DNA of 64,000 nucleotides from Paenibacillus odorifer (lineage in GTDB: Bacteria > Bacillota > Bacilli > Paenibacillales > Paenibacillaceae), in contig NZ_CP009428.1 in the NCBI RefSeq assembly GCF_000758725.1, forward strand, positions 3,782,001-3,846,000, written 5' to 3'. Below, piece by piece: positions 54,192-62,781 of this stretch. The notes beneath the pieces were generated by a model, which was given only the letters and a program-made list of their open reading frames with translations, searched no databases and was not told where the DNA came from. How positions within the stretch are numbered: the first letter of the stretch is position 1; every line of letters starts with the position of its first letter. A program made the translations under genes and the position numbers.

Positions 54192-54858
54192 GAAAAGAGG
54201 AGGAATCTAATACCCACTCTGCCACTGAACTACATAATTGTGCTTTCGATATAGGAAGAGCTACAATCCAGTCTTGGGAAGGATCGCTGCTCATTCGCAG
54301 CAACCAGCCACTTGAATGATCGCTTATGAAGCTAGCATACTGAAACTTCCAGCCATTATCACTAGAAATGCAAAGTCGTAATTCTCCCTCTGCGTCGAAG
54401 CATTTCATCACTCGTGCAAGATGGTTGGAATGGACGTCATCCCCTGTCTCTGCAGCTAAACACTCTGAGAGACTGTGAACCGTAGAGGAATCCGAGCCTT
54501 TTTTCAGCTCCTCAAACCTTTTTTTTGACATTAGCAACGCCGGAATCCCGTGAGCAAAGGGCTCCATCGCTCTCTCACATTCGAACAACTCGAGACAAAA
54601 GCTCTCTGTTTCATCTCTGCTCTTCAGCACACACGGAGGAGAGTCCGGTGTATTATTGCAGTAGGCTAGTATTTTATCCTTATGTATTTGCAAACACAGA
54701 TCTTTAGTTTTCTCCTTCTCTCTATATTTGAATCTACCTATCCTTTCTGCTGTAGGCGCAGTATTTAACAATTCATTTAATACTACTTGGTCGGTTACCC
54801 GATCTGGAAATAAAAATTCCGTTAAATCCGTTAAATCCGTTCGTTCTTTCTCATTCAC
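54178..54858 (-). CDS. hypothetical protein
   Basis: 226 residues; family not recognised. No signal or span. Charged N-terminus with a small DNA-level repeat (GTTAAATCC twice) encoding DLTDLT, several Cys, and a C-terminal half of beta-prone text (GELRLCISSDNGWKFQY, SSGWLLRMSSDPSQDWIVALP). GTG start after GGAAGGATA. Its end overlaps the amylase gene by 14 nt in convergent orientation. Function unknown. Confidence 0.6.
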   Translation of the reverse strand: MNEKERTDLTDLTEFLFPDRVTDQVVLNELLNTAPTAERIGRFKYREKEKTKDLCLQIHKDKILAYCNNTPDSPPCVLKSRDETESFCLELFECERAMEPFAHGIPALLMSKKRFEELKKGSDSSTVHSLSECLAAETGDDVHSNHLARVMKCFDAEGELRLCISSDNGWKFQYASFISDHSSGWLLRMSSDPSQDWIVALPISKAQLCSSVAEWVLDSSSFPTSQ

Positions 54859-55000
54859 ATTATTGTATCCTTCCTGTATTACATATAAATGTATATTAAA
54901 CTAGCAATCTTTATGTTATCATAAGCTAATTTTAAGGTAAAATTAAGAAACAAGGGGTATGATCATTAACATGAAATACTTGTAGCGAGGTGATTTCAAA

Positions 55001-55240
55001 ATGAGAATGCTCATCACATTTCAGAACAAACTTGTACCTGTGTATTTCACAACAGAAAATAAACAGCCCACTCAAAAAGTACTTAGATTACTTAACAGTA
55101 CGCTGGAGCTCAAAATTCAAAAGGGCAAAAGTGCCCTCCAGAAATGCCTCAATTCTCTGATTAGTATCGAAATTAAAGGCTCTGAAGCTATATTGCACAG
55201 TTACAGTGAAAATGATTCATTGGCGCTATCCCTCTATTAA
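55001..55240 (+). CDS. hypothetical small protein
   Basis: 79 residues, no family recognised. Soluble and basic (RMLITFQNKLVPVYF, KVLRLLNSTLELKIQKGK). GAGGTGATTTCAAA before ATG and a terminator at the 3' end support a real gene. It sits just before the repeat block. Function unknown. Confidence 0.6.
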   Translation: MRMLITFQNKLVPVYFTTENKQPTQKVLRLLNSTLELKIQKGKSALQKCLNSLISIEIKGSEAILHSYSENDSLALSLY

Positions 55241-55259
55241 TGGAGGGGTAGTTTTTTTG
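55228..55259 (+). terminator. terminator of the 79-residue gene
   Basis: CCCTC, TATTAAT, GGAGGG, then TAGTTTTTTT; the stop codon lies within it. Confidence 0.7.
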
Positions 55260-55339
55260 TCACAACATTGCAGTCCTACGCTTCTAATAAAGAGCGTCCT
55301 AAGCAACTAAGAATTGCTGCTTAGACTCGTTTTCTTTTT

Positions 55340-55780
55340 GAAGCTAAACTTGATCCAAAATGACACTCCGTTTGATTTAGATACCATTTGCGCATACATA
55401 GCTTCTACTATCAAAATCATCCTTGGTTCTGCTTGGTGCTATTTTGTACTGCTTTGTGCTATTTCATAGCACATTTTAGATTGCTGCTTGCCGGCCATCC
55501 CATAGCCGACTGCTATCGGACCCAGAAGACCTTAATCGCAGCTTTTTGACTCATTTGGAATCCTATTGGACCCCAGAGTCGCTATTGGTACGAAAACACT
55601 AATTATCGACCTCAAAAAGCTGAATAGCTGCGCTGGAGTCCGAAACTCTGCTCTAATGCCAGTAATTTCGCATATAACGTCATCTGAGTCCGTTGCCTGC
55701 GATGGATGTTTATTACTCGGTGGTGCAGATGTATGTATAGCGGGTTACATGACATTCCAGGGAGTTGTCACTTAACACTA
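55340..55780 (-). repeat. copy B of the dispersed intergenic repeat
   Basis: First unit of a tandem pair, about 440 nt, no coding frame. Shares with copy C the text TAGATACCATTT, ACATAGCTTCTACTAT, GACCTTAATCGCAG, TTTGGAATCCTAT, GCTGCGCTGGAGTCCGAAAC and CATATAACGTCATCTGAGTC. Its reverse complement matches copy A at about 25.2 kb. Confidence 0.85.
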
Positions 55781-55818
55781 TAATAGCCGCTGGGACTCTT
55801 GACCATTTTGGAGCTCCC

Positions 55819-56325
55819 TCTAGCATCTTGATCTAAATCCGAGCCATCATTTGTATTAGATACCATTTACACATACATAGCTTCTACTATTAAAGTATGC
55901 GACCTTAGTTCTGTCTGGTTCTGCTTGAGTTCTGCATGGTTTGCTTTGGTTCGACTTGGGACTGCTATATAGCAAAATTGAATTGCTGTTTACTGACTAG
56001 TCACATAGCTGACTGCTATTGGACTCATTGTTGGATGCTTTCGGACTCAGTTGACCTTAATCGCAGCTTTTTGGCTCATTTGGAATCCTATCGGACCCCA
56101 GAGTCACTATTGGCACGAAAAACACTAATTAACGACCTCAAAAAGCTAAATAGCTGCGCTGGAGTCCGAAACTCTGCTCTAATGACTAAAAATTCGCATA
56201 TAACGTCATCTGAGTCCGTTGGCCGCTGAGGATAACTTGGAAGGTCACTTAGTGTGTAACTCGACAAATGACTTTGCATTTGTCAGCAGATTAGAGGTAG
56301 CGGGTTACCTGACGCTACAATGTCA
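55819..56325 (-). repeat. copy C of the dispersed intergenic repeat
   Basis: Second unit of the tandem pair. The 150-nt core (56070-56222) is nearly the same as 55540-55690. Short palindrome-like units built on GGAC(C/T)C(C)AG...CGNTAT recur in both orientations. Ends with GCGGGTTAC text also found at the end of copy B. Confidence 0.85.
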
Positions 56326-56395
56326 CTTGCCAAAGTAACGTTTGTGGTCGGTCAGCTTCCTTTGCTGATTCTAAGCTGAAACAATCTGCCCAAGA

Positions 56396-56446
56396 CTAAA
56401 AACGCAGAGCAGTGATCCCCCTTAACGGGAGGATCACTGCTCTGCT
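56396..56446 (-). terminator. terminator of the 75-residue gene
   Basis: GCAGAGCAGTGATCC and its exact complement, followed on the minus strand by GTTTTTAG. Confidence 0.85.
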
Positions 56447-56524
56447 ATATTTACGGACTTTTTTAACCCAAGGACTCTGTCTCATTCAGCGAAAAATCTA
56501 CTATTAGGTAGAGCTAAGCAATTA

Positions 56525-56752
56525 TCAGCTGATCTTGTAATTCTTCTGCTCTGCTTTTTCAGCTTTTTGGATTCGAAGTCTAAATAGCTTCACTAAATTC
56601 TGACGCGTATGCTCTTCGTGACAGCTGTCCAATTTTTTAATGATAAACCGATCGATGGACATGTCAATCGCTCCTTTTAGATCATTCTGGAACTTATAGA
56701 GACAGGAAATTATTTCCTGTTCTCTTGTATCTCCTATTAACCTTGTTTTCAT
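56525..56752 (-). CDS. hypothetical small helical protein
   Basis: About 75 residues, charged and helical (LYKFQNDLKGAIDMSIDRFIIKKL, NLVKLFRLRIQKAEKAEQKN). AAGGAG 9 nt before ATG 56752 sets the start. Own terminator. No family recognised. Function unknown. Confidence 0.6.
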   Translation of the reverse strand: MKTRLIGDTREQEIISCLYKFQNDLKGAIDMSIDRFIIKKLDSCHEEHTRQNLVKLFRLRIQKAEKAEQKNYKIS

Positions 56753-56874
56753 TTTTTCAAACTCCTTGAGCGTAAACAAATTTCAATGACAAAAAAATAA
56801 TTTACAAACAAAAGATTACATGCTATATTAAATATAGTTAATATTAAATACACACATGCAAGGGAGAAATCATA

Positions 56875-57501
56875 ATGTCTAAAGTTCTATTTATTAAAGC
56901 AAACAACCGTCCAGCAGAACAATCCGTAAGTGTTAAGCTTTACAATGAATTCTTGGAGAGCTACAAACTCAACAACCCAGAAGATGAAATCACTGAGCTT
57001 GATCTGTTCGCAGAGCAACTTCCATACTACGACAATACCCTGATCACTGGTATGTATAAAGCCGCTCAAGGATACGAAGCAACACCTGAAGAAGCAGCTG
57101 GTGCCGCTATCGTTAATAAATATCTTAACCAGTTCATCGCTGCAGATAAGGTAGTATTCGGTTTCCCACTGTGGAATATGACTGTACCTGCTGTATTGCA
57201 CACTTATGTAGATTACCTTTGCCAAGCTGGTAAAACATTCTCTTACACTGCTGAAGGTCCAGTTGGTCTTTTGACAGGTAAAAAAGCAATTGTTCTGAAT
57301 GCAAGAGGCGGTATCTACTCTGAAGGTCCTGCAGCAAGTGCTGAAATGGCAGTAAACTTCATCGTTGGTAACCTTAACCTGTGGGGAATTAAAGATATTA
57401 CACAAGTAATCATCGAAGGCCACAACCAACTTCCAGCACAATCTGCTGAAATCATTGAAAACGGATTGCAACTGGCTAAGGAAACTGCTGCATCCTTCTA
57501 A
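56875..57501 (+). CDS. azoR: FMN-dependent NADH-azoreductase
   Basis: 208 residues, flavodoxin-like fold. VLFIKANNRPAEQSVSVKL binds the FMN phosphate, and FGFPLWNMTVPAVLHTYVDYL is the family signature. It reduces quinones and azo compounds with NADH. AAGGGAG before ATG; strong terminator follows. The complete antisense open frame is a shadow. Confidence 0.93.
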   Translation: MSKVLFIKANNRPAEQSVSVKLYNEFLESYKLNNPEDEITELDLFAEQLPYYDNTLITGMYKAAQGYEATPEEAAGAAIVNKYLNQFIAADKVVFGFPLWNMTVPAVLHTYVDYLCQAGKTFSYTAEGPVGLLTGKKAIVLNARGGIYSEGPAASAEMAVNFIVGNLNLWGIKDITQVIIEGHNQLPAQSAEIIENGLQLAKETAASF

Positions 57502-57532
57502 ACCATAACCGTTTAGATGCAATTCAATAATT

Positions 57533-57576
57533 AAGGGCGCCCCTTAGCTGTCAAAAGCTAAGGGGCGCCCTTTTCC
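57533..57576. terminator. strong hairpin terminator between azoR and rsgA
   Basis: GGGCGCCCCTTAGCT and AGCTAAGGGGCGCCC, then TTTT on plus. The minus side continues TTAATTATT, so it may serve both convergent genes. Confidence 0.88.
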
Positions 57577-57604
57577 AATGTCTATGCCGTTATATCAATT
57601 CTTT

Positions 57605-58696
57605 TTAATATTCATCCAGCTCTTTACGCCATCCGTATCCTCTGGTTCTGGATGAACTCACTTTAGTGGAAGCTGCGCTTTTTCTCTTAAGCTTGGCTTC
57701 TTTATTATTTTGGTACAATACTTCTCGTTGTGTTTTTCGGTAGTTGATTAGTCTCTTCTCTTCCAGTTCACCTGTTTGGACTGCTTCAAGTACAGCACAG
57801 CCCTCTTCGCGTTCATGACTACAGTTACTAAAGCGGCACTTAGTAGCTAGGCCGCTGATATCACTAAAGGCTAGATCAAGACCACCTTCATCTTCCCAGA
57901 GCTGCAGCTCCCGCATCCCCGGTGTATCTACGATAATCCCCCCATCCGGCAAAACAAACAGTTCACGGTGGGTAGTAGTATGACGTCCGCGGCTATCCCC
58001 TTCTCTAACATCCTGAGTAATCTGAAGGTTCTTCCCGCATAGCCAGTTGACCATTGTCGACTTCCCACAACCGGAGGAGCCCGTTAGAGCTACTGTTTGA
58101 CCCTCACCAATGTAAGGCAGCAGCTTCTCGCGCCCTTCATCTTGTATTGCACTAACAGCATGTACTGATACTCCGGGAGCCGCGCTCTCCATTTCAGCGA
58201 TTTTACTGTCTGCATCCGGACAAAGATCCGCTTTAGTGAGTAGAATAACTGGATTTGCCCCACTATTCCAAGCCATGATCAGATATCTCTCCATCCGGCG
58301 AACATTAAAGTCATCATTCAACGCGCTGACCAGAAATAACGTGTCTACATTGGAGGCAACAATTTGCTCATCTTGTGTATTTCCTGCGACCTTGCGTGAG
58401 ATCACACTCTGCCGGGGCAATACGCCATGTATAATTCCATGCTCGCCGCCATCTTGCATTGCTAATGCTACCCAGTCTCCAATGGCAGGAAAATCACCCG
58501 AGGCTACAAATGTGTGTCTCAGCTTCCCGGCAAGCTCTCCCCACGTCTCTCCTACATCAGTTAACACTTTGTACTTACTGCCGAAATCACCAACGATTCT
58601 CCCGGGTATAAATTGTTTATCCTCTGCATGACTCCACTTTTCATTCCATTTTGTACTCCAGTTTTCATTCCAACCATATTGCTTTATGCTATTCAT
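57605..58696 (-). CDS. rsgA: ribosome small-subunit-dependent GTPase RsgA family
   Basis: 363 residues, longer than the usual about 300. OB-like N-terminal part (VLTDVGETWGELAGKLR), then a circularly permuted GTPase with order G4 TKADLC, G1 GSSGCGKST, G3 DTPGM, and the zinc domain CRFSNCSHEREEGCAV. It aids 30S maturation. The long N-terminus (YGWNENWSTKWNEKW) is typical of a second paralogue found beside YloQ-type RsgA. AGGAGG before ATG. Confidence 0.92.
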   Translation of the reverse strand: MNSIKQYGWNENWSTKWNEKWSHAEDKQFIPGRIVGDFGSKYKVLTDVGETWGELAGKLRHTFVASGDFPAIGDWVALAMQDGGEHGIIHGVLPRQSVISRKVAGNTQDEQIVASNVDTLFLVSALNDDFNVRRMERYLIMAWNSGANPVILLTKADLCPDADSKIAEMESAAPGVSVHAVSAIQDEGREKLLPYIGEGQTVALTGSSGCGKSTMVNWLCGKNLQITQDVREGDSRGRHTTTHRELFVLPDGGIIVDTPGMRELQLWEDEGGLDLAFSDISGLATKCRFSNCSHEREEGCAVLEAVQTGELEEKRLINYRKTQREVLYQNNKEAKLKRKSAASTKVSSSRTRGYGWRKELDEY

Positions 58697-58758
58697 TCAT
58701 TTCCTCCTAAAAGATATGTTTATGTTTTTTCTTGCCCCTTGGCGTTTTCCGAGAACAC

Positions 58759-58791
58759 AAAAAGCCGCCGGAAATAAAGACTCCGGCGGCG
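58759..58791 (-). terminator. second of two tandem minus-strand terminators
   Basis: GCCGCCGGA and TCCGGCGGC, then TTTTTGTG on the minus strand. Lies between the small gene and rsgA. Confidence 0.8.
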
Positions 58792-58842
58792 GTATATAGA
58801 CATGTGGATTTATTACACCAAATCCAATCTTTCTACACACGC

Positions 58843-58880
58843 AAAAAAGCCACCGGACCCTATACGGTTCCCGGCGGCTC
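58843..58880 (-). terminator. terminator of the small gene at 58.9 kb
   Basis: GCCGCCGG...CCGGTGGC stem on the minus strand followed by TTTTTTGC. Confidence 0.85.
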
Positions 58881-58923
58881 TAATAAGCGTAATTGAGCTT
58901 ACCTGCTAAACTGCACGAATCAA

Positions 58924-58995
58924 TTATTCAGCAGCAGCTGTTCCCGGAAGACACGTATCCACAACAGTTGAGTTCATTACATTTAAAACTGTCAT
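58924..58995 (-). CDS. free-standing 23-codon gene (candidate small peptide)
   Basis: ATG 58995 lies 10 nt after AAGGAG and opens 23 codons to TAA: MTVLNVMNSTVVD, then TCLPGTAAAE. A second ATG (59002, 3 nt after the site, other frame) opens 24 codons to TGA with five Cys (ends GYVSSGNSCC). Only one is likely used, and spacing favours the first. A near-consensus promoter and a terminator bracket it, giving a transcript of about 175 nt. It could also be a small RNA. Not recognised. Confidence 0.5.
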   Translation of the reverse strand: MTVLNVMNSTVVDTCLPGTAAAE

Positions 58996-59031
58996 AAAAC
59001 ATCGTCTCCTTCCGAAATTTAAGATGCTGTT

Positions 59032-59061
59032 ATCATAATTGGTGCAGCAGTAAAATGTCAA
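59032..59061 (-). promoter_or_regulatory. strong sigma-A-type promoter of the small gene
   Basis: TTGACA (59056-59061), 18-nt spacer, TATGAT (59032-59037) on the minus strand, with the ribosome binding site about 20 nt further. Confidence 0.8.
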
Positions 59062-59077
59062 CCCCAAATTTTCCAGA

Positions 59078-59749
59078 TTACAAAATAGCCTTTAATTCTT
59101 TCAGCTCACGGATCATTTTCCAAGGTTGGATGTCCAGCTGATCGTCCCAAGGATGTTTCCTTTGCAGCCAAATTCCTTCAAGGCCAGCCTTACCTGCACC
59201 CCAGATATCATTTACCGGATGATCCCCTATAAACAAGGTTTGATCCGCAGAGGCACCCAGCTTGTCTAGTGCCAATTGATAAATCGCAGGATCAGGCTTC
59301 GCAATGCCAACTTCTCCAGATATAACTATAGCCTTGAAGTACTCTCGCAGGCCGAGAATATCGATTTTGGTGTTCTGGATTTCTTTTTTACCGTTGGTGA
59401 CCAGCCCCAAAGTATATCCACGCTCCACGCAATACTCCAGAACCTCCAAAGCATGCTCCATGACTGCGCCATGATTGATGTAGCTCGCATCATAATACGC
59501 CCGGATATGTTCAGCCGTCACAGGCTTTTCCCAAGGCAGGATCTCACTAAGTTCTAAGAAAAATCCGTCTTTATCACGATAGCCATCAGCGTCTCTGTGG
59601 ATCATATCCTCAATCACGGCCTGCGCTTCCGCAGGTTTCAGATGCCCAAGAAAATCCTGCACGAACTGAGTGCTAAAGCTGCGAAATGTATAGTCGCGAT
59701 CCATTAAAGTATTGTCCAGATCAAATAAAATAGCTTGTACTTCCTTCAT
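59078..59749 (-). CDS. HAD-superfamily hydrolase
   Basis: About 223 residues, C1-cap type. FDLDNTLMDRD (motif I), LGLVTNGKKEI (II), GIAKPDPAIY (III Lys), FIGDHPVNDIWG (IV). Small-metabolite phosphatase of unknown substrate. ATG 59749 after AAGGGGAA. Its end lies only 16 nt from the small gene's promoter -35, so the two are separately controlled. Confidence 0.88.
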   Translation of the reverse strand: MKEVQAILFDLDNTLMDRDYTFRSFSTQFVQDFLGHLKPAEAQAVIEDMIHRDADGYRDKDGFFLELSEILPWEKPVTAEHIRAYYDASYINHGAVMEHALEVLEYCVERGYTLGLVTNGKKEIQNTKIDILGLREYFKAIVISGEVGIAKPDPAIYQLALDKLGASADQTLFIGDHPVNDIWGAGKAGLEGIWLQRKHPWDDQLDIQPWKMIRELKELKAIL

Positions 59750-59821
59750 CAAGCGATTCCCCTTACATGCTGTTAATTTTCAAACCTAACCTACAGAATG
59801 TAATTGTACTATGCCTTAAGA

Positions 59822-59882
59822 GACAAAGAAAAGACTATTCAACAAAAAGGATTTATGGCTTCCCTTTTACTGAACAGTCTTT
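59822..59882 (-). terminator. terminator of the DUF3939-like gene
   Basis: AGACTGTTCA and TGAATAGTCT arms on the minus strand, one mismatch, followed by TTTTCTTTG. Confidence 0.7.
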
Positions 59883-59909
59883 ATGAAGATTCGTATCTGC
59901 GTCATTCCT

Positions 59910-60365
59910 TTACTCGAAATGCTCTGCCCGATGGGTCAGCATCATTTCTTCATCCGTAATATACAGCGGAAAAGGAGGTGTTTCTTTTAGATAACTTTCT
60001 GTAGATAACAATCGATAATGAACCTCTGGCAACCAGGTGTCTTCAAGCAACGGTAGCTTGCCTGTATCACTAATATAACTGTCTACAGCAGCCTGAACTA
60101 AATCCAGATAATACGGCACTAACTTGTCTTCTTCCTCGAAAATTTCATAGGTCTCTCGTGACATATAGAAATTCCGTTCGGGTATTCCACCCAAATAACG
60201 TTTCAGGCGACTCATATCGATTCTTTTGTCCTCTAAGATTAATGCTGTTCTATTAATAGGTCCAGGCATATCTTCTTCGAACTTTCGAATCGCCTGTTTC
60301 ACTTGGGGTAATGTGACGGTTACATGATCTGATTTGGGTTGCTTTTTTGTGCGTTTAAATAACAT
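59910..60365 (-). CDS. hypothetical protein, DUF3939-like
   Basis: 151 residues, soluble. A basic start (MLFKRTKKQPKSD), then VTLPQVKQAIRKFEED, a GGIPERNFYMSRETYEIFEEE segment and LVPYYLDLVQAAVDSYI. The pattern resembles the DUF3939 group of Bacilli. Function unknown. Promoter not recognised; own terminator. Confidence 0.6.
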   Translation of the reverse strand: MLFKRTKKQPKSDHVTVTLPQVKQAIRKFEEDMPGPINRTALILEDKRIDMSRLKRYLGGIPERNFYMSRETYEIFEEEDKLVPYYLDLVQAAVDSYISDTGKLPLLEDTWLPEVHYRLLSTESYLKETPPFPLYITDEEMMLTHRAEHFE

Positions 60366-60485
60366 AACGAAAGTCTCCTTTCTAAATATGTCTCAGATAA
60401 CGCTTACAATTCCATTTTATTCGAAATTCGAATAATTAATCAGTACATTTCAAATCGACACAGAATGTTAATATTTAAAAGATCA

Positions 60486-61091
60486 TTATTTGACATATTC
60501 CCACCGAGTCCATACTTCTCGAGGATTTAGTTCATACTTGTCCTTCTCACGATACATAAACTGATGCATGATGAATTCACGACGAATAGTGGCGAAATCT
60601 TCATGAAACTGCTTAATAAACTCATTGATTTCCTTTTCCGTATAAACAACTCCTGGCTCCAGCTTCTCAACCATGTATTGAAGCGCTATCAATTTCTTCT
60701 TGTATTGTGCTGGAATTTGCCGCAGCCGGCCATCTTTAGAGAAAAAATTACGAATTACAGTATCCTGAAGACTATTCTCAGGTAATTGCTCTTCCATATT
60801 CTCAGCTCCTTTCGAAAAAATAAACTGCAGTGAAGCCTCAGCACCATTATTGATAAACTCCGGATTCAACTTAAAATAAACTGTATTTTTGTCGCGTCTT
60901 TCTTTTATTAGAGCCGCTTCACGTAATTTAGCCGCATGATGAGTGACTGTAGGCTGCGATAAATTCAACTTCTCAGCCAGCGCTTGCCCGTGCATTTCTC
61001 CTTGGGACAGAAGCAACAATAAGCGAAGACGCGTTGGATCAGCTAAAGCTTTATGATAACTCACGATTTTCTCCAACTGCACTGGGTTCAC
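60486..61091 (-). CDS. ArsR-type regulator with DUF2087 domain
   Basis: 201 residues. Winged helix (ALADPTRLRLLLLLSQGEMHGQALAEKLNLSQPTVTHHAAKLREAALI), then a C-terminal DUF2087 part (IRNFFSKDGRLRQIPAQYKKKLIALQYM...EKEINEFIKQFHEDFATIRREFI). No metal-binding Cys pair. Divergent from ypdA and a candidate local regulator. Ligand unknown. Confidence 0.85.
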   Translation of the reverse strand: MNPVQLEKIVSYHKALADPTRLRLLLLLSQGEMHGQALAEKLNLSQPTVTHHAAKLREAALIKERRDKNTVYFKLNPEFINNGAEASLQFIFSKGAENMEEQLPENSLQDTVIRNFFSKDGRLRQIPAQYKKKLIALQYMVEKLEPGVVYTEKEINEFIKQFHEDFATIRREFIMHQFMYREKDKYELNPREVWTRWEYVK

Positions 61092-61261
61092 GCTCCTAGA
61101 ATTTCACAATAAATTGAAACATTAGATATATATCTAATTATATAATAATCAACGTTATTCTTGCAATGGTTATTATACTCAATCTGCTCTTATGGAAAAA
61201 TTCATGAATTTAGGGTAGGATTTAAAGAAAAGATAGTAACAATCAGGAGGTAACCCGCTTT

Positions 61262-62266
61262 ATGAAAGATGTCATTATTATCGGTGCAGGTCCTTGCGGC
61301 CTCTCGGCAGCTATCGAATGCCAACGCCAAGGCCTGTCCAGCCTTATCATTGAAAAAAGCTTTATTGTACACTCCATTTATTTGTATCCAACAAATATGC
61401 AATTTTTCAGTACGGCTCAGTTATTAGAAATCGGGGATGTTCCGTTCACTTCGACCAACGACAAACCTTACCGTCACGAAGCGCTTGTCTATTATCGCCG
61501 AGCCGCTGAGCAATATGGTCTAGAGATCGCCGCTTATGAAGAAGCTTTATCCATTGAGCCGCTTGAAGATGGAACCTTTGCCGTACATACGTCAAATATG
61601 CGTGGTGAGCATCAGAAACGTATCACTGCTAATGTAGTTATAGCAACAGGTTATTTTGATCAGCCGAATATGATTGGCATTCCAGGTGAAGAACTACCTA
61701 AAGTTACTCATTATTTCGGTGAAGCTCATCCTTACACGGGAATGAAGGTAACTGTAATTGGCGGCAGTAATTCCGCAGTAGATGCAGCGCTGGAGCTTAT
61801 GCGTGTAGGAGCTACGGTAGATATGGTATATCGTGGTGAAAGCATCTCAGAGAATATTAAACCTTGGGTTCGGCCAATCTTTGAAGGCATGGTGCAAAAA
61901 GGGAAAATCACTCTGCACTTAGGCTCGCGTGTCACTGAAATTACTGCAAGCTCAGTAATTGTTACGGATCATAAGGGGGACAAGAAAGCATTGGATAATG
62001 ATTTCGTTCTTGCCTTGACTGGCTTCCGTCCTAGCCGTACCCTCCTCACTTCAGCGGGTGTGATCATGGATGACGACATGGATAAGCCTGCTTTTAACAC
62101 CTCTACCATGGAAAGTAATGTTCCAGGGTTGTATGTTGCTGGAGTAATCGCCTCCGGCCGCAATGCTAACGAAGTGTTTATTGAGACCGGAAGAGGGCAT
62201 GGTAAGCTTATCGCAGATCACATTGTGTCAAAAGAAAGTTCTAATCCTAAGGAGTTGAAACATTAA
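61262..62266 (+). CDS. ypdA: YpdA-family bacillithiol-disulfide reductase
   Basis: 334 residues. FAD loop [32 protein letters not shown] (YpdA-specific), NADPH loop [15 protein letters not shown], and PGLYVAGVI late. It lacks the CxxC of thioredoxin reductases, as YpdA/Bdr does. It recycles oxidised bacillithiol. AGGAGG before ATG. Followed by DUF441 with 1-nt gap. Confidence 0.92.
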   Translation: MKDVIIIGAGPCGLSAAIECQRQGLSSLIIEKSFIVHSIYLYPTNMQFFSTAQLLEIGDVPFTSTNDKPYRHEALVYYRRAAEQYGLEIAAYEEALSIEPLEDGTFAVHTSNMRGEHQKRITANVVIATGYFDQPNMIGIPGEELPKVTHYFGEAHPYTGMKVTVIGGSNSAVDAALELMRVGATVDMVYRGESISENIKPWVRPIFEGMVQKGKITLHLGSRVTEITASSVIVTDHKGDKKALDNDFVLALTGFRPSRTLLTSAGVIMDDDMDKPAFNTSTMESNVPGLYVAGVIASGRNANEVFIETGRGHGKLIADHIVSKESSNPKELKH

Positions 62267-62267
62267 G

Positions 62268-62711
62268 ATGGACATGACCTCTTTGCTTTTGCTTGGACTT
62301 GCAGCGCTGGGAATTATCAGCAGCAATTCCCCTGTAACAATAGCAATGGTCGTCCTATTACTGCTAAGAGTACTTGGCCTGCAGCAAACCTTTCCTTGGC
62401 TAGAAAAATACGGTTTAACCATCGGGATTATCATCCTGACCATCGGGGTCATGACCCCATTAGCCAGCGGCAAAATATCGCTGCAGACAGTCGGTCAATC
62501 CTTCTTGCACTGGAAGTCCTTGCTTGCTATCGCTATTGGCATTCTCGTCGCTTTTCTTGGAGGCCGCGGTGCTACGCTCATGACCAACCAACCCACAGTT
62601 GTTGCAGGTCTGCTGATTGGCACGGTGATCGGGGTTGCGTTATTTAAAGGCGTTCCGGTCGGACCGCTGATCGCAGCCGGCATTTTATCACTTATGATCG
62701 GCAAAATGTAA
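62268..62711 (+). CDS. DUF441 membrane protein (YtwI-like)
   Basis: 147 residues, four hydrophobic segments ([64 protein letters not shown], plus a C-terminal one). DUF441 pattern [26 protein letters not shown]. Function unknown. AAGGAG in the end of ypdA; cotranscribed. Confidence 0.9.
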   Translation: MDMTSLLLLGLAALGIISSNSPVTIAMVVLLLLRVLGLQQTFPWLEKYGLTIGIIILTIGVMTPLASGKISLQTVGQSFLHWKSLLAIAIGILVAFLGGRGATLMTNQPTVVAGLLIGTVIGVALFKGVPVGPLIAAGILSLMIGKM

Positions 62712-62721
62712 TAGAACAGCA

Positions 62722-62753
62722 CAAAAAAGACCGCTTTTGGCGGTCTTTTTTAT
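62722..62753. terminator. hairpin terminator after DUF441
   Basis: AAAAAAGACCGC, TTTT, GCGGTCTTTTTT. Works for both the plus gene and the convergent minus gene. Confidence 0.9.
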
Positions 62754-62781
62754 TGTGCCTTTTATACAACCATCTTCTTCA

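Noticed and set aside
55566..56229. Open frames inside the repeat block (55566-55775, 55936-56229 and antisense)
   Set aside because: They share text only because the DNA is repeated, and they have no ribosome binding sites.
55260..56400. CRISPR array
   Set aside because: Repeats are hundreds of nucleotides long and irregular, without evenly spaced spacers or cas genes.
56887..57522. 211-codon minus-strand open frame opposite azoR
   Set aside because: Complete shadow of a well-recognised gene; Cys/Phe-rich text without family features and no ribosome binding site.
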